A stretch of DNA of 64,000 bases. It comes from Pseudoips prasinana. Taxonomy: Eukaryota; Arthropoda; Insecta; Lepidoptera; Nolidae. A program made the translations under genes and the position numbers. The notes below the pieces were generated by a model. That model was given only the letters and a program-made list of their open reading frames with translations, had not been told where the DNA came from and did no database searches. The stretch lies in contig OX621252.1 in the NCBI GenBank assembly GCA_951640165.1, positions 29,719,934 to 29,783,933 of the forward strand. The letters are read 5' to 3'. Positions 1 to 11,130 of this stretch are shown here, in pieces; the first letter of the stretch is position 1; every line of letters starts with the position of its first letter.

Positions 1-43
1 TTTAAAAATATTCAATGTACAGTTTTGACTTTCCTACGATTTT
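1..43 (-). mobile_element. Helitron 5' end fragment at window edge
   Basis: The first 43 bases match the end of the Helitrons at 4989-5308 and 57452-57757 (…TTTTGACTTTCCTACGATTTT). The element continues left of the window, and its outermost 5' bases are missing here. Confidence 0.7.
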
Positions 44-799
44 CTCACCACTAAACCAATTCAAATGCCATTACATGAATTTTTCTTTCATGTTTCTGTG
101 TATCGACGGCGGACCAAACCCAGTGGGTTCCCTACTTACTAAAGACAGTTGAAGTTGATGAAACCTCGAAGCAATCGTAAACTAGTCTGTCCTTGCACTG
201 AAGGTTGCGCGGTCCGATCGGCTAGTCCAAGGCTACCCCGTGTCATAGTTCTGAGTACGTTTGTAGGTTATAGTGTTTGGTTAGGGGTTAGGGTGAACTT
301 TGTTCGGTAAATGTTTTGATCGCTGAATTACAATCAACATGGTGTGGGTATACTGTTGGTGTGACATGCATCGAGGAATCTATAGCTCACTAAATATGGT
401 TGTGGCATACTTCTATGATATTATGTGAAGATTAATATTTTCATTTTATGTGAAGTGAGGCCGAATACTATGTATTATATTAGTAACTAGTAATATCTAT
501 TCTTGTGGTAATCAATAAATAGTACCCTATACATTCCAATAAATAAAAAGTTTTGCATCCGCCTACGATATAGTCATCTCAGAACACGCGTTCTATAAGT
601 AATCACGGTAGTATTGCATGTCCCTTAATTTTGAGGGAGGCCTTTAAAAGAAGCAAATTCATATTTGCTACCTTTAATTAATTTACTTTAGAAATAGTTT
701 ACTTATATAACTGGCTGGAGTATTTATAATAATAATAATAATAATAAAGGCTTTATTTAACAATCTTATAAAAATTTTATACAATCTCTTTGATATCGA
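44..799. other. No gene seen
   Basis: AT-rich DNA with stop codons in every frame. The only structure noticed is a short (AAT)n microsatellite near 728-747. Confidence 0.6.
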
Positions 800-1360
800 C
801 ACCAGTTTCGCGAAGATTGTCTTGCTATTCAGCATAGGCCTCCCCTAAAGCTTGCCATAAAATGCGGTCATGTGTCTTCCTTCTCCATGTGGCTCCTGCT
901 ATTCTTTTTATGTCGTCTTCCCATCTTCGACGTTGTCTCCCTTTCTTTCTTTTGTGTTGTCTTGGACACCATTCGGTCACATCCTTAGCCCACTTGTCCT
1001 TTTTGCTTCTCATCAAATGTCCTATCCATCTCCACTTTAGTTTTTTGATACAATATATCACATCTGTGACTGTAGTTTTCTGCCGGATAGTTTCTAGTTT
1101 TATTTTATTCCTTAGTTTAATATTGAGCATACTTCTTTCCATTCCATGTTGGCAGGTCTTTAATGCGTGCATATTTTGTTTAGTTTAGTAAGGCTCCATG
1201 TTTGACATCCATACGTCATAACGGGCAGTATGCATGAGTCGAATACTTTTTTCTTGTATGTCAGTGGTATCTCTGGGTTTTTTACTATTTCTTTTAAGGA
1301 CCAGTACCTTCTCCAGGATAGATTTATTCTGTTGTTAATTTCTTTGTTTTTAATTAGTAA
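800..1360 (-). pseudogene. LINE reverse transcriptase C-terminus, RTE-like, broken
   Basis: The minus strand encodes the last part of an RTE-like endonuclease/reverse transcriptase polyprotein. The upstream portion (about 1190-1350) reads …FDSCILPVMTYGCQTW, the conserved block after the RT palm. The frame then shifts near 1172, and the downstream portion (825-1172) has the basic KWRWIGHLMR, GRQRRRWEDDI and LWQALGEAY motifs typical of the family's C-terminus. The 5' portion is missing and there is a frameshift, so this is a dead 5'-truncated copy. Family assignment rests on motif recognition only. Confidence 0.8.
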
Positions 1361-2011
1361 AGTAAGTAAGTAGTAAAGTATTTAATTAACTTATTTAATG
1401 AAGTAATTTTACTGGAAAATCATTTAGTTGTTTAATTTAAACAGAAACTATACTTGTTCTATACCCTCGGTGCTTTTGCAGCTCTCTTTTCTCTTCTCAT
1501 TTTATGAGGTTCTATACTGGTTATATCATTATGTTTCCCACTTTTTCCTGGAAGCAAGTGGTACTACGTTTTTCTAAATTGTTTCTTGTTTATTAAATTT
1601 GTTGCGAGACTAAGAAAATTGAAGCGAATGGTCGAGCTTCGGGCTTCTTCAGTTAGTATTTTCCAAGATGTGCCACTTTCGATTCTGGCTTTCAGGAGTT
1701 GCAGAGGTGGATAAGAGAGTTCGACTAGTGTCCTTTTAAGTAACTTCTACTAGTGAGATAGATCTATGTTTTTTTTAAGTTTTTTTTATATGGACGGGGG
1801 AATGTCTTCGCATGCCATCCGCGGGTGGGTATGGCGGATTCGCACCGACTAAACTAAAATACCTGCCATAGACTTCTTCTGGCGTCTGACCGAGGGAACC
1901 CCGGGAGTACGCGTGTGCTGCCCCGGTGCCCCCCTTTTGGGACTGACTTGTTGATCGATACCGAGCGTACGAGAGCTCCGAAGCAAGTCTCTAATCTATC
2001 GTTATTCTTGT
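1361..2011. other. No gene seen
   Basis: Unassigned sequence. A GC-richer patch at 1795-1990 has no convincing reading frame and may be an old repeat. Confidence 0.5.
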
Positions 2012-2525
2012 ATGGAGAGTAGAGATGTAAAATGACTGAATATGACTAGTCACAATTGTCATAAACCTTAAATGACCCGTCATTTACTGTCAAATTCAGT
2101 CAATGTGACTCAAATATTATTGTCTATTCTCGACTACCACTCAATTATTTATTTATTTAGGTACCTACCCAATTTATATGCAAGTTTAAATGAAGCAACG
2201 TTTTATTCTATATTATATCATGAGAGGATAAGATGACATCAAAGTAGATGCGCGAGGCGATGCGACGTTGCCATTTTGCCTTGCCTTAATTGCACGCATG
2301 ATTAGATATGTAAAATGATTAACACTATATAATAATACTATAAGTCATAAAAAACACTGTTTTATTTCAATTTAGAAGTTCTAGACTTTTATCAACGACA
2401 AAAACTTAAAAGGTACTAAAACATTATTGAAATCAAATTGACTGAAAATGACCATTTTTGACAGTTAATTACCATTTTTGACCAATTTGACCGTAAATGA
2501 CAGTCAGTCTAATTCAGTCACTTTA

Positions 2526-4338
2526 GGGAGCGTTCAAGTATTACGTAACGCAATTTGGGGGGGCGGGGGGGTCTCGTAAAACGTTACGATGCGTTACTGG
2601 GGCGGGAGGGGGTCTTTCTTACAACACGTTACGTAACATTATTTCTTTTTTTATATAAAAAATTAGGGAATTAAAACTCCCAAATTGGCAACCCTTTTCG
2701 TTTACGTTTTACGGGGAATCCCTCGATTGTATTAGTCTGGTCGTCATTAATTTGTTCTCGCATGTTGGCAAACCTTTTCGTTTATATTTCACGGGGAATC
2801 CCTTAGATCGTATTGACGTCATTGAATGTTGTTTTTGTTGTCAGTATTTGTGAGTGTTAATGCAGAAGACCATTGCGGTAGTCGGTGTTATTAAAACAAC
2901 CTGGATGCCCTGTTTATAGCGACTAATGCTCCTGGGCGGAGCGCATATAACCGAGTTGAGCGTCGCATGGCTCCCCTCAGCAAACGACTGGCAGGCGTCA
3001 TTCTGCCTCATGAACATTTTGGTTCTCATCTCGACGACAAAGGAATGACTATGGATGATGATTTGGAAAAACGCAATTTTCAGCACGCTGGGGAAACACT
3101 TGCAGAAGTGTGGAGAGAAATGAAAATTGATGATTACGACGTTTCGGCGGAGTATAGACAGCCCGAAGATAGCATGCAGGATCCAGCAGAACCAAATCTC
3201 GCGTGGTATAGCGTTCACGTCCGTGAATCTCAATATTTCTTACAAGTTATAAAATGCGCGGATGAATCCTGCTGTTCACCACCGAGAAGTGCATTGAAAT
3301 CTGTGTTTATGGATACTTTCATGCCGCCACCTTGCCCAATACTTCAAACCCCAAGCAAGCTCGTAGTACCCAGTTTGCTAAACAAAGGAAAATGCAAGTT
3401 TTCGCCACTTCTTGTGAGGCTGTCCGTTTATCTGTCACCTCTTCTAGAAGGATTTAAGCAGAATGAAGATGCCTTACGATTTCTTTTGTCCATCTGTACA
3501 ATCGGACCTAAAGAAAAAAGTATGTCCAACCGTGGGATATGTATTTCACATCTCACAGGAGTGTTCAAATGCACTGTCGTTACGTGCATGGCAAGACTGT
3601 CCAAGATCATTATGAAACTAGAGTACGGCGACAGCGCCTTGCTGCCAAAAGGGCAAACGAGCTTCTCTGCATTGTGCGTCATTATGAAACATCGTCTGAG
3701 GATGCTGACTGGCTCGACGAAGACAAAGCTGATGCAAGTGGCTTAACAATTCCAGAACCGTCTTCGTCTGCACTCCAGGTACCAGTGATGAAAGAATCTG
3801 AGTGGCTAGTAAACCCGTGGACAGAGGAGCAGTAATTTCAATCGAATTGTTTTTATAGGCCTACTTAAATACTTAGTTAATAGTTGATTATTTTTTAATT
3901 TTGTTAAGAATACGATGTTATTTCGAGTAAAATGTTTAATCTCAGTTGGGTTTCGGTTTATAATTGCATTGCCAAAGGTTAAAATAAATGTTATTTTATA
4001 TGGAGACTTTATAAGTAAAAAAAGCTAAAATACTTAAAGAATGAAGGAGAAAAACAATTTTGTGTAAGGCCAAAAATTTATAAAAAAATTATCAAAATAC
4101 GCAGGTGTTGCGTATTAAAAATCTCTTGTTTTATTATAAGGCAATTAAAACTATACCAAGAATAAAAACTATAACATAACTTTTTGCGACTTCAGGGTAA
4201 AAATGATCACTTGAGTGTTACGCAACGTTTAGAGAGGGGGGGGGGAGGGGTACAGAAAAACGTTAAGGAGCGTTACAGTGGGGGGAGGGGGGGTCAAAAA
4301 TCTTTAACAATTGCGTTACGTAATACTTGAACGCTCCC
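2526..4338 (+). mobile_element. DNA transposon with long TIRs inside the hAT-like MITE
   Basis: The left terminus GGGAGCGTTCAAGTATTACG continues through TAACGCAATT and reappears inverted at the right end (about 30 bp). Inside each end is a G-rich tract (2557-2572, 2600-2612; 4237-4250, 4280-4292). TTA sits on both sides (2523-2525, 4339-4341), fitting a 3-bp target duplication such as the TWA of PIF/Harbinger, but the encoded protein is not a recognised Harbinger transposase. Superfamily left open. It carries the broken gene at 2895-3835. Confidence 0.8.
2895..3835 (+). pseudogene. Broken transposon-encoded protein with C2H2-like finger
   Basis: Homology-like sequence starts near 2904, just after an in-frame stop (2892-2894), and reads …SAYNRVERRMAPLSKRLAG. 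I recognise this as a dispersed transposon-associated protein of unknown role in animal genomes. The frame is open to about 3465. Sense then passes to the next frame (MPYDFFCPSVQSDLKKKVCPT) and, near 3535, to a third (MYFTSHRSVQMHC…YVH), which runs to a stop at 3835. The Cys and His residues across the last break suggest a single zinc finger. Two frameshifts and a missing N-terminus make it non-functional. The 259-codon frame 2967-3746 is therefore only partly real protein. Confidence 0.75.
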
Positions 4339-4365
4339 TTAGTCATTTTCAACACTAATGAAGAG

Positions 4366-4988
4366 TTACTATTTATTTTTGTGTATTTTGAATGTTGATG
4401 CTACATATTGCCTCATAGGCAAAATAGGCGTTTTAAAAATCTATGATTTTTAAATTCTTATTTTAAAAGGTCGGAAAATGAAAATATAGAAGTACCTCAA
4501 GGTGAAACTTAAGTAGTTAACGTAACTTTAGGAGCTTAATTTGCCTATGAAACTGATCAACTTGTAGCATCATCAACAACATGCAAAATACACAAAAGGA
4601 AATATTAACTCCCCATAAAGAAAAACGATCAGCTGCTGCATTTGTGTAGGGCATCAAACATTTTTAGTTGCGTGCAGTTAGGTACTTGTGAATGAATAAC
4701 GCGAGTTTCTCGGCAAGACTTCCGCGATAGAAAATCTTTGGACTTTTCTAACAAAAGTACGCTTAGAATTTCCCTCAGGAATTTATTCGTTTCCTACCGT
4801 TTGAAGATGGAAATAGGGTCTTCAATTCTATCGGCGAAAAGTGATTGGTTTCTGGTAACTCATACTTAACTCTTCTTAAATATACAGAGATAAATTATAC
4901 TGAACCTAAAACTCTGTAAGACGTAAACAAAATCTGGCTTATATTATAACGTGTACCCACCTGTCGGGATATTCCCTTTATTTAATTA
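4366..4988. other. No gene seen
   Basis: AT-rich unassigned sequence with frequent stops and no recognised repeat terminus. Confidence 0.5.
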
Positions 4989-5308
4989 TTAGCCGTGCCT
5001 CGCGGTTTTACCCGCGTTAAATTTTATAAACTATCATAGCTCCTCTCCGTGGGTGATAGCATGATAATATGTAGCCTATATGTTGACCCGACCTCTTAGT
5101 AATATTCATGCAAAATTTGAAGTAAATCCATGCAGTACTTTTTGAGTTTAGCCCGGACATACATACAGACAAACAGACACACAGACAAAAATTCTAAAAA
5201 CTATATTTTTGGCTTCGATATCGATTACAGATCACGCCCCAAGTATCCTTTTAAAAAAATATTCAATGTACAGTTTTGACTTTCCTACGATTTTATTATA
5301 TGTATAGA
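4989..5308 (-). mobile_element. Helitron, non-autonomous (GTAGGAAAGTC type)
   Basis: Read on the minus strand it begins TCTATACATATAATAAAATC and ends with a GC hairpin (CGCGGGTAAAACCGCG) followed about 10 bases later by CTAA, a slightly decayed CTRR terminus. This matches the 57452-57757 copy over its whole length. It has no coding capacity. Confidence 0.85.
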
Positions 5309-5339
5309 TGGTCTCACTTCTATCTAGTTATATGTTGCC

Positions 5340-5790
5340 GTGTGGTTTCTGGCCTAGAAAGAATAACAGGAACACCCCATACCATCCCGTGGGTGTCGTA
5401 AAAAGCGACTATAAAATAAAAATACTCTAATACAATACAATACTTAAAATAACATACAGAACAATAACATTACAATACAATACAACAAAACAATCAAAAC
5501 AATATTTCGACATCATTCCGTACATGTACCATGCCACAGTGATACATGTACTGGCAGTCGAATCGCTGGGCGAAGGCGCTCAGGATACTGTTCCGGCTGA
5601 CCCGCACCCTGCGCACCAGGGATGTGCACCGCTTGCGCATTGTTGTATAAAAACAATCCACGCGCGCTTCGGCGAACATCCCTGAAGCGCTACAGAAGCG
5701 AGGCAGCCCCAACAGCACCCTGATACGTCCAGCAGTGGGCGATATCAGGCTGATGATGTGTCTATCTAGTTTATCAACCATTTTTCAACT
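5340..5790 (-). pseudogene. LINE C-terminus and 3' tail
   Basis: The minus-strand frame 5494-5781 (95 codons) reads …MFAEARVDCFYTTMRKR and …RRVRVSRNSILS, a pattern I recognise as the extreme C-terminus of a lepidopteran non-LTR reverse transcriptase. It is followed on the minus strand by a 3' segment (5340-5410, with CATCCCGTGGGTGTCGTAAA on the plus strand) that recurs in inverted form at 48575-48650. Only the 3' end survives. Clade uncertain. Confidence 0.7.
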
Positions 5791-5806
5791 TTCAGGTTGT
5801 AGGTAC

Positions 5807-6135
5807 TTTAAATAAAAAAGTTTTTTATTCACGTAGACTTTAAAACAGCGCTTGTAAATAGTCAGAACATGTTTGTAGTAATATAGTTGTATACATTATT
5901 ATTTCTAGTAACATAGATATTTAGGTACACATTGTATTGATTGTATGAAAACATTTATAAAATTTATTTTATTATAGCAATGATATTTAGCTAGCTCGTA
6001 TCAAGTTATTGTCAAGAGATTATGTTTAATTATCTAGTTTAACTCTAATATTTTTACTACATATTGTCAATGGTTCTGTCTATATTAAGGTATACCTTGT
6101 GTTAATAACGACGGTCGCGCTTTAATGCTACCTTT
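5807..6135 (-). repeat. LINE-like 3' end repeat, copy 1
   Basis: Matches the repeats at 13736-14097 and 27815-28168 in opposite orientation. Shared blocks include GCGCGACCGTCG, ACAAACATGTTCTGACTATT and the terminal CTACGTGAATAAAAA. Running into an A-rich end in each copy is typical of a retroposon 3' UTR. Confidence 0.75.
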
Positions 6136-7095
6136 CAAATACAAAATTCCGAGCATAATGGTTAAAAGCACTTAAAAAGATACGTCCTATATATTCCTTG
6201 TCCAGCACCCTAACGCATACTTAATACGGAACGATATTGCATTCCGTTGCACAATCGCATCACAGACCACAATCGCGGATTCCGATACCCGGGATTCCGC
6301 GGCCCGGAATGCTAGGAGTAATTCATAGCGTTGCCGTTCCGGATTATGGAGCTCATTCAACTGATTCAGTTCTAATTAACAAGTTTACGTGTTTTCGAAA
6401 CTAGAAATTAGTGAATTACTTTACAAGCAATGGCTTAGTTTGAAAATACTTTAGAGGAAAATCTAGTATAACATATAAGAGCCTCGAAAATTAAGAGGCA
6501 TTTTCCAGCATTTGGTCTGAGCGCGATAGTATGATTACGTCATGAACGCGTATTGTGAAATGGCTATATACTATACGCATGAATGCGGATAGTAACAACG
6601 ACAGTATTTTAATATAAAAATAACGTTCAATATAAATATTATGCTTTTCGAAAAATAATATTTGATCGGAAAATACAGGAAAACCGTTCAACCAGTGCGC
6701 AATTTTTTTTTGGTTCTGTATTAATAATAGAACACATTTCCATATTCAATTCGTTTTTTATTTTTTTCCGACTCATCAGTACATGGCACACTTCTTACTG
6801 TGTACGGAATACTTGGCACTGTTTACTTTCACTGCTAATTTACACTTGTTCAGATTTCCACTCTTATTTCTTACTCTAATGCGAAAAAAGGGTTTAGAGC
6901 TTGAAGCTTATTTTTTAGGCTGTTGATTCTATATACATAAATATGACACTCAAGGTTTGTAAAACACCTCAAGGGTGTAAAATAACAATAGGGAATACAG
7001 GATGGAAATGTGTTCATAAGGGTTATGTGAATGTTTTATAAGTTTGCGACGGCAATATTAGCAATATTCTGATGTAACATTTGTAACATTACAAA
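6136..7095. other. No gene seen
   Basis: Unassigned AT-rich sequence. A GC-richer patch at 6240-6345 (CCGATACCCGGGATTCCGCG) has no frame or partner elsewhere in the window. Confidence 0.5.
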
Positions 7096-7124
7096 ATGTG
7101 CGGACGATGTCGCGGGCACAGCTA
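7096..7124 (+). mobile_element. Helitron 3' end fragment
   Basis: The sequence …GATGTCGCGGGCACAGCTAG matches the terminus of the 58054-58372 type. Only this end remains, and the MITE at 7125 starts immediately after its CTAG. Confidence 0.6.
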
Positions 7125-7260
7125 GTACAGACGCCAGCACATCCAGCTACCCCCAATCTGTCAAATTTCTTTTATAGATTTTCAACTGTATCACATTTGC
7201 ATAAGGTTCACTTTCAATTGGAGAAATTTGACAGATTGGGATAGCTTGATGTGCTGCTAC
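7125..7260. mobile_element. MITE, GTACAGACGCC family, copy 1
   Basis: Begins GTACAGACGCCAGCACATC and contains the inverted blocks ATCTGTCAAATTTC and GAAATTTGACAGAT. The right end is decayed: several bases are missing from GGCGTCTGTAC. Other copies lie at 31553, 35582, 37712, 55439 and 60242. Confidence 0.85.
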
Positions 7261-8024
7261 AATATAAAGTTTTCATAAAAGTAAGTATACTGTTCTGGTT
7301 AGAGCTAGCTGTTTGTTATTTTAAGATAAAAATGTTGGCAGTTTTGTTATTAAGTCACCGGAGAAGATAAACCCCAGATGTGTCCAGTGCAGCCCCACTT
7401 AAGTTTTGCAGTTTACGGTCGTGGAGTGCAGTTTTACTTACCTAGGTAGGAACTTATAAACTATGATACTGTTCAGTTCCCACTTCCTAAATACCTTGTT
7501 TTAGCCGACTTCAAAGCAGGAGGAGGTTATCTATTGGACTGAATATTTTTATTAAGAGATAAGATATTTATTTTTGTACTGTTACATGGTGGTGTGCAGA
7601 ATACATTGCTTAGATGAACTAGATAACATTTCACTTTTATACATAATACATTTTTATTTTATTTATATTGGTACAATTAATGTTGTATCATAAATGCGAT
7701 ATCATAAATTTAGCCGTCCGGTGGGTGTAAAATCGGTAGAATATGATGATCCTACGTAAACATTAACATCTTCTATGTACTCGTATTCTGACAAATAAAT
7801 CTTTCATTCATTCAAACCAGCACCTTCTCCTAATCCGGGGTAAGCGCTCTGCGTTAAGCTATGAACGATGCAGACTGGCAAATATAAATTACATTTACGC
7901 TTTGTAATGCGAATTAAAATTTAACGATTAATGTGTTCATGTAAAATTATCTAAAAGTTATATGGCACAATCTATCTAAATCTTAGTAAATTTAACCCTG
8001 GCCTGTGAAAAGTCGTGAAAAATT
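7261..8024. other. No gene seen
   Basis: Unassigned. Contains AATAAATCTTTCATTCATTCA (7795-7815), resembling a retroposon tail, without an identifiable body. Confidence 0.5.
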
Positions 8025-8076
8025 TAACAATTAGAGGTGCGAGTGTTTAAGCTCACACTCGCACCTCTAATTGTTA
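8025..8076. repeat. Perfect inverted repeat, 22-bp arms
   Basis: The arms at 8025-8046 and 8055-8076 are exact reverse complements with an 8-base loop. The right arm and following bases (8051-8105) recur at about 8431-8480 as a direct repeat on the far side of a Helitron. Confidence 0.9.
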
Positions 8077-8152
8077 CATTTTAATTTATAGCGTCTTTTC
8101 TTAACTTAAATATGATATAAGTAAGTCACGAACAAATGACCTGTCTAACAAA

Positions 8153-8337
8153 TCACACTAATATTATAAAGGCGAAAGTTTGTGACTGTTTGAGTGTGTA
8201 TGTTTGTTACTTCTTCACGTCTAAACGTTTGGAGCGATTATAATAAAATTTGGTATGGAGCTAGCTGACACCTTGGATTAACACATAGGCTATAATTTAT
8301 AAAGTTTAACGCGGGTAAAACCGCGGGGCACAGCTAG
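8153..8337 (+). mobile_element. Helitron, short (TCACACTAATATTATAAAGG type)
   Basis: Complete non-autonomous copy of 185 bp. It starts TCACACTAATATTATAAAGG, ends GCGGGTAAAACCGCGGGGCA then CAGCTAG, and has A before and T after. The A/T flanks, the 3' hairpin and CTAG are the Helitron signature. Confidence 0.9.
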
Positions 8338-8750
8338 TGAGTGATAAAATAAGAATAAAACAAACACAAATTATGAACAACCAGCAGTGCCCGCGGACTT
8401 CGTTCCGTGTTATAAATATTTTTGTGTTTTACCTCACACTCGCACCTCTAATTGTTAAATTTTAATTAATAGCATCTTCTCGCAATGCAAAGCGTAAATC
8501 TACATTAAAATTGCCAGCGCGCATTGTACGTAGCTTAGCTTAATAATAATTAAAAAAAATATGATTACTTATAAAGAAGTGATCAATTACATTAATACTA
8601 ATTAGATCAAACCAATAAAAGCTTTGTGACGACAACCGTCTATACCGCTTTGATATGGCAATTATGATTAGTAGCGGTAAGCGTGACCAAACTTCCCTGG
8701 CTTGAAAACTCGTGGAGCGAGTGTGAGGTGCTCAGTAATAATAATTTAAA
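8338..8750. other. No gene seen
   Basis: Holds the second copy of the 8051-8105 segment (about 8431-8480). The rest is unassigned. Confidence 0.5.
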
Positions 8751-9229
8751 ATAAAAGCGGCCAAGTGCGAGACGGACTTGCCCATGAAGGGTTCCGTAGC
8801 AGCAAGTAACATAATGTAAAAGTTCTTGTAGTAGTTGACGAATGAATGGTAAATTGCGGTTTACCGTTTAAGACGTATTAAAAAACTACTAACTAGATCT
8901 CGTTTAAATCAATTTTCGGTGGAAGTTTCCATGGAAAAATATAATAACATATATTGTACATCATATATTTTTTTAGTTTTATCATTCTCTTATTTTAGAA
9001 GTTACAGGAGGGGGACGCACATTTGCCCACTTTGGACGTGTCTCTCGCGCAAACTATTCAGTTTAGAAAAAATTGTATAAGAAACCTCAATATAATTTTT
9101 GAAGACCATGCGGTTCACAGAATACATCTACTTACCAAGTTTTAACAGTATATAGTTCTTACTTACTAGACGAATCCATAAGGGTTCCGTTTTTTGCCAT
9201 GTGGCTACGGAACCCTAAAAATAAATCAT
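8751..9229 (+). repeat. Dispersed repeat with AGGGTTCCGT/ACGGAACCCT ends
   Basis: Starts AAGCGGCCAAGTGCGAGACG and ends near CTACGGAACCCTAAAAATAA. I recognise this as a common lepidopteran dispersed repeat. The middle (8830-9015) matches 56380-56535. No long ORF. Class uncertain. Confidence 0.65.
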
Positions 9230-10540
9230 TACTAATAATCCTAAAAGTGATCCCTGAGTACCTTCCGCTTAACGGTACCAACATTTTGAGTGAGTAGCTC
9301 TACTAGGGAAGTACCTCCACCATAATAATAAAGAATATTAATATTAATTTCTCATCTACGGCACATGCCTCTGCGTCAGTAAACGCCCTGAGTCGAGGTC
9401 CCGACCCATAGGGTGCCCTAACACGGGTTAATTAGCTTGTAGTATTTCGTCCTAAGTGCTCGCCTATTGTTAACTGTAAGTGTCACAGCAAAGACAAAGA
9501 TTTATTCCCGTCTCTCTCTACTGCAGCCTATTAAAACACCATAACGTTACCATTAACTTGCATGTAAATCACGTGGGCCTACTGGCCAGGGCTCGATATG
9601 ATCTAGTAATAACGTCGTTTGCGATAATATAGGGGCCGCTGCCGTCGTTATACAGCTCCTTCGAATAATTTACTTGTTTGTAGGGTTCTGTTTGCACTAC
9701 ATACGGGGTTTCTTGCTTTCTCGTCGACTGATGCTTTTTGTATTGGCAATTTTAATAAAATAACCTTTAATCGAACGGTGAAGTGATTTGATGACTTAGA
9801 CTTTGTGTTTTGCGAAGTACACTTTATTCTATAAGGAACAGTACCTAAATAGTATTGTTTCGTATAGTATTGTGTAGTTTTATGTTTAGGATTTAGAAAC
9901 TTTTTGTTTATTGTTCATAATTTGTGTTTGTTTTATTCTTATTTTATCACTCATTTGTAAGACAGCTCAATTGTCCGTGACTTAGTTTTTTCATATTTAA
10001 GTTAATGTTCCGTGATAGTCACTCGGCGCCATCAGAATTACCAGCGCTAGAACAATCAAATGTTTTAGCAAATGTTGAGGTTGCCATGGTCTTTGTTTTT
10101 ATTTTATTTTATATTTTTGTTGTCTGTGCAATTTTTGAATAAAATTCTTCTTCGTCTAGTCCAGTTCTTTTACTATTATAATAATATTTTAGTATGGGCC
10201 CTTCTTGTTTCTTTATCATAATTCTACGATGCTATTAAATTTTATTTTAATTCGATGTGCATCAACCATGCTATCTTTGCACCACCCTTAAGTTGCCTGG
10301 CAAAAGGTGCCTTTGGAATGATGTCTGCATTTGTACAATTTTATGTGCATTAACATCAACAGTTCAAAATTTTTATTCATCGCGATCTCTTCCAGGCAAC
10401 CGATTTCCCTGGTGGAGACCGCGAAAAAGCCACCAGTTGCATCTTATTTTTCTATACATGTTGAAATTTATTAGTAAATTTATAATGGTAGTAGAAAATT
10501 AAGGCATCGGCCCTGACTATAGTAATTAGATATCAGGTAT
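9230..10540. other. No gene seen
   Basis: Mixed unassigned sequence. The 81-codon frame at 10257-10502 begins with a non-ATG codon and has no recognisable features. Confidence 0.5.
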
Positions 10541-10606
10541 TAAGCCATGTCAGACACCTACTGGGCGACCTGAACATTAAGGATAACGACTACTCATACC
10601 AAGAAC
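10541..10606 (+). mobile_element. 5S-derived SINE, 3' fragment
   Basis: TAAGCCATGTCAGACACCTA and CTGGGCGACCTGAAC match the 3' half of the SINE at 21773-22036, with further decay. Confidence 0.6.
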
Positions 10607-10969
10607 TAAACATTTGGAGCAGCCCTAAGACCTTTAACTTGCTCTCGGCGTTTAAGCAGTTAAACTTAACCTTTTGGGCTAGGGTTGTTAAAATGATTTC
10701 TATTATTTGGCTAGGTGAAATAACTACTGTTATTGTGTGTGTATAATTACTGTTTCAAAATATTTACAACCACATTCCGGGTGTTATTATTATTCTGATG
10801 ATCCTAGAAAGGATCAATGTTGTTTTGTTTAATTTGTTGATGTTCAAAGTTTGTGTTACATACTAACATACCTATGAGCTATGAGATAATAACACCGTGT
10901 TAAAAAGTACGATCTTGAGACTTGAGACAGATTCTCAATAAAGTATTTTTCGCATAACTATATTGTTTG

Positions 10970-11130
10970 CTTTTTATTAGGACATCACCCGCACTAGAGA
11001 ATGTAATGCCTGTAGACTATCAAGTACTCCCAGACTGAGAACAACAATTTATAGGTCACACAGATAGTTGTCTTTTGAGGTCCCGAAACCGATACACGAG
11101 GGCACGGGTGTAGTAGTAGCCAGGCGAGCA
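10970..11130 (-). mobile_element. tRNA-derived SINE, family C, degraded
   Basis: The plus strand reads ACATCACCCGCACTAGAGAA… and CAGACTGAGAACAACAATTT, matching the tail and body of the copies at 37914 and 52592 with many substitutions. The tRNA-like head is hardly recognisable. Confidence 0.6.

Larger units (their letters stand above)
2020..4357. mobile_element. hAT-like non-autonomous element, split by another transposon
   Basis: The left end reads TAGAGATGTAAAATGACT and the right end AGTCATTTTCAACACTA, which are inverted copies of each other with few differences. The flanks form an 8-bp duplication typical of hAT elements: ATGGAGAG at 2012-2019 and ATGAAGAG at 4358-4365 (7/8). Removing the insertion at 2526-4338 leaves an element of about 520 bp with no coding capacity, rich in GACTGA/GTCATTT subrepeats. 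The hAT assignment is inferred from TIR style and TSD length. Confidence 0.75.

Noticed and set aside
862..1188. 108-codon plus-strand ORF
   Set aside because: Antisense shadow of the RTE-like LINE fragment on the minus strand.
2841..3233. 130-codon minus-strand ORF
   Set aside because: Antisense shadow of the transposon protein on the plus strand.
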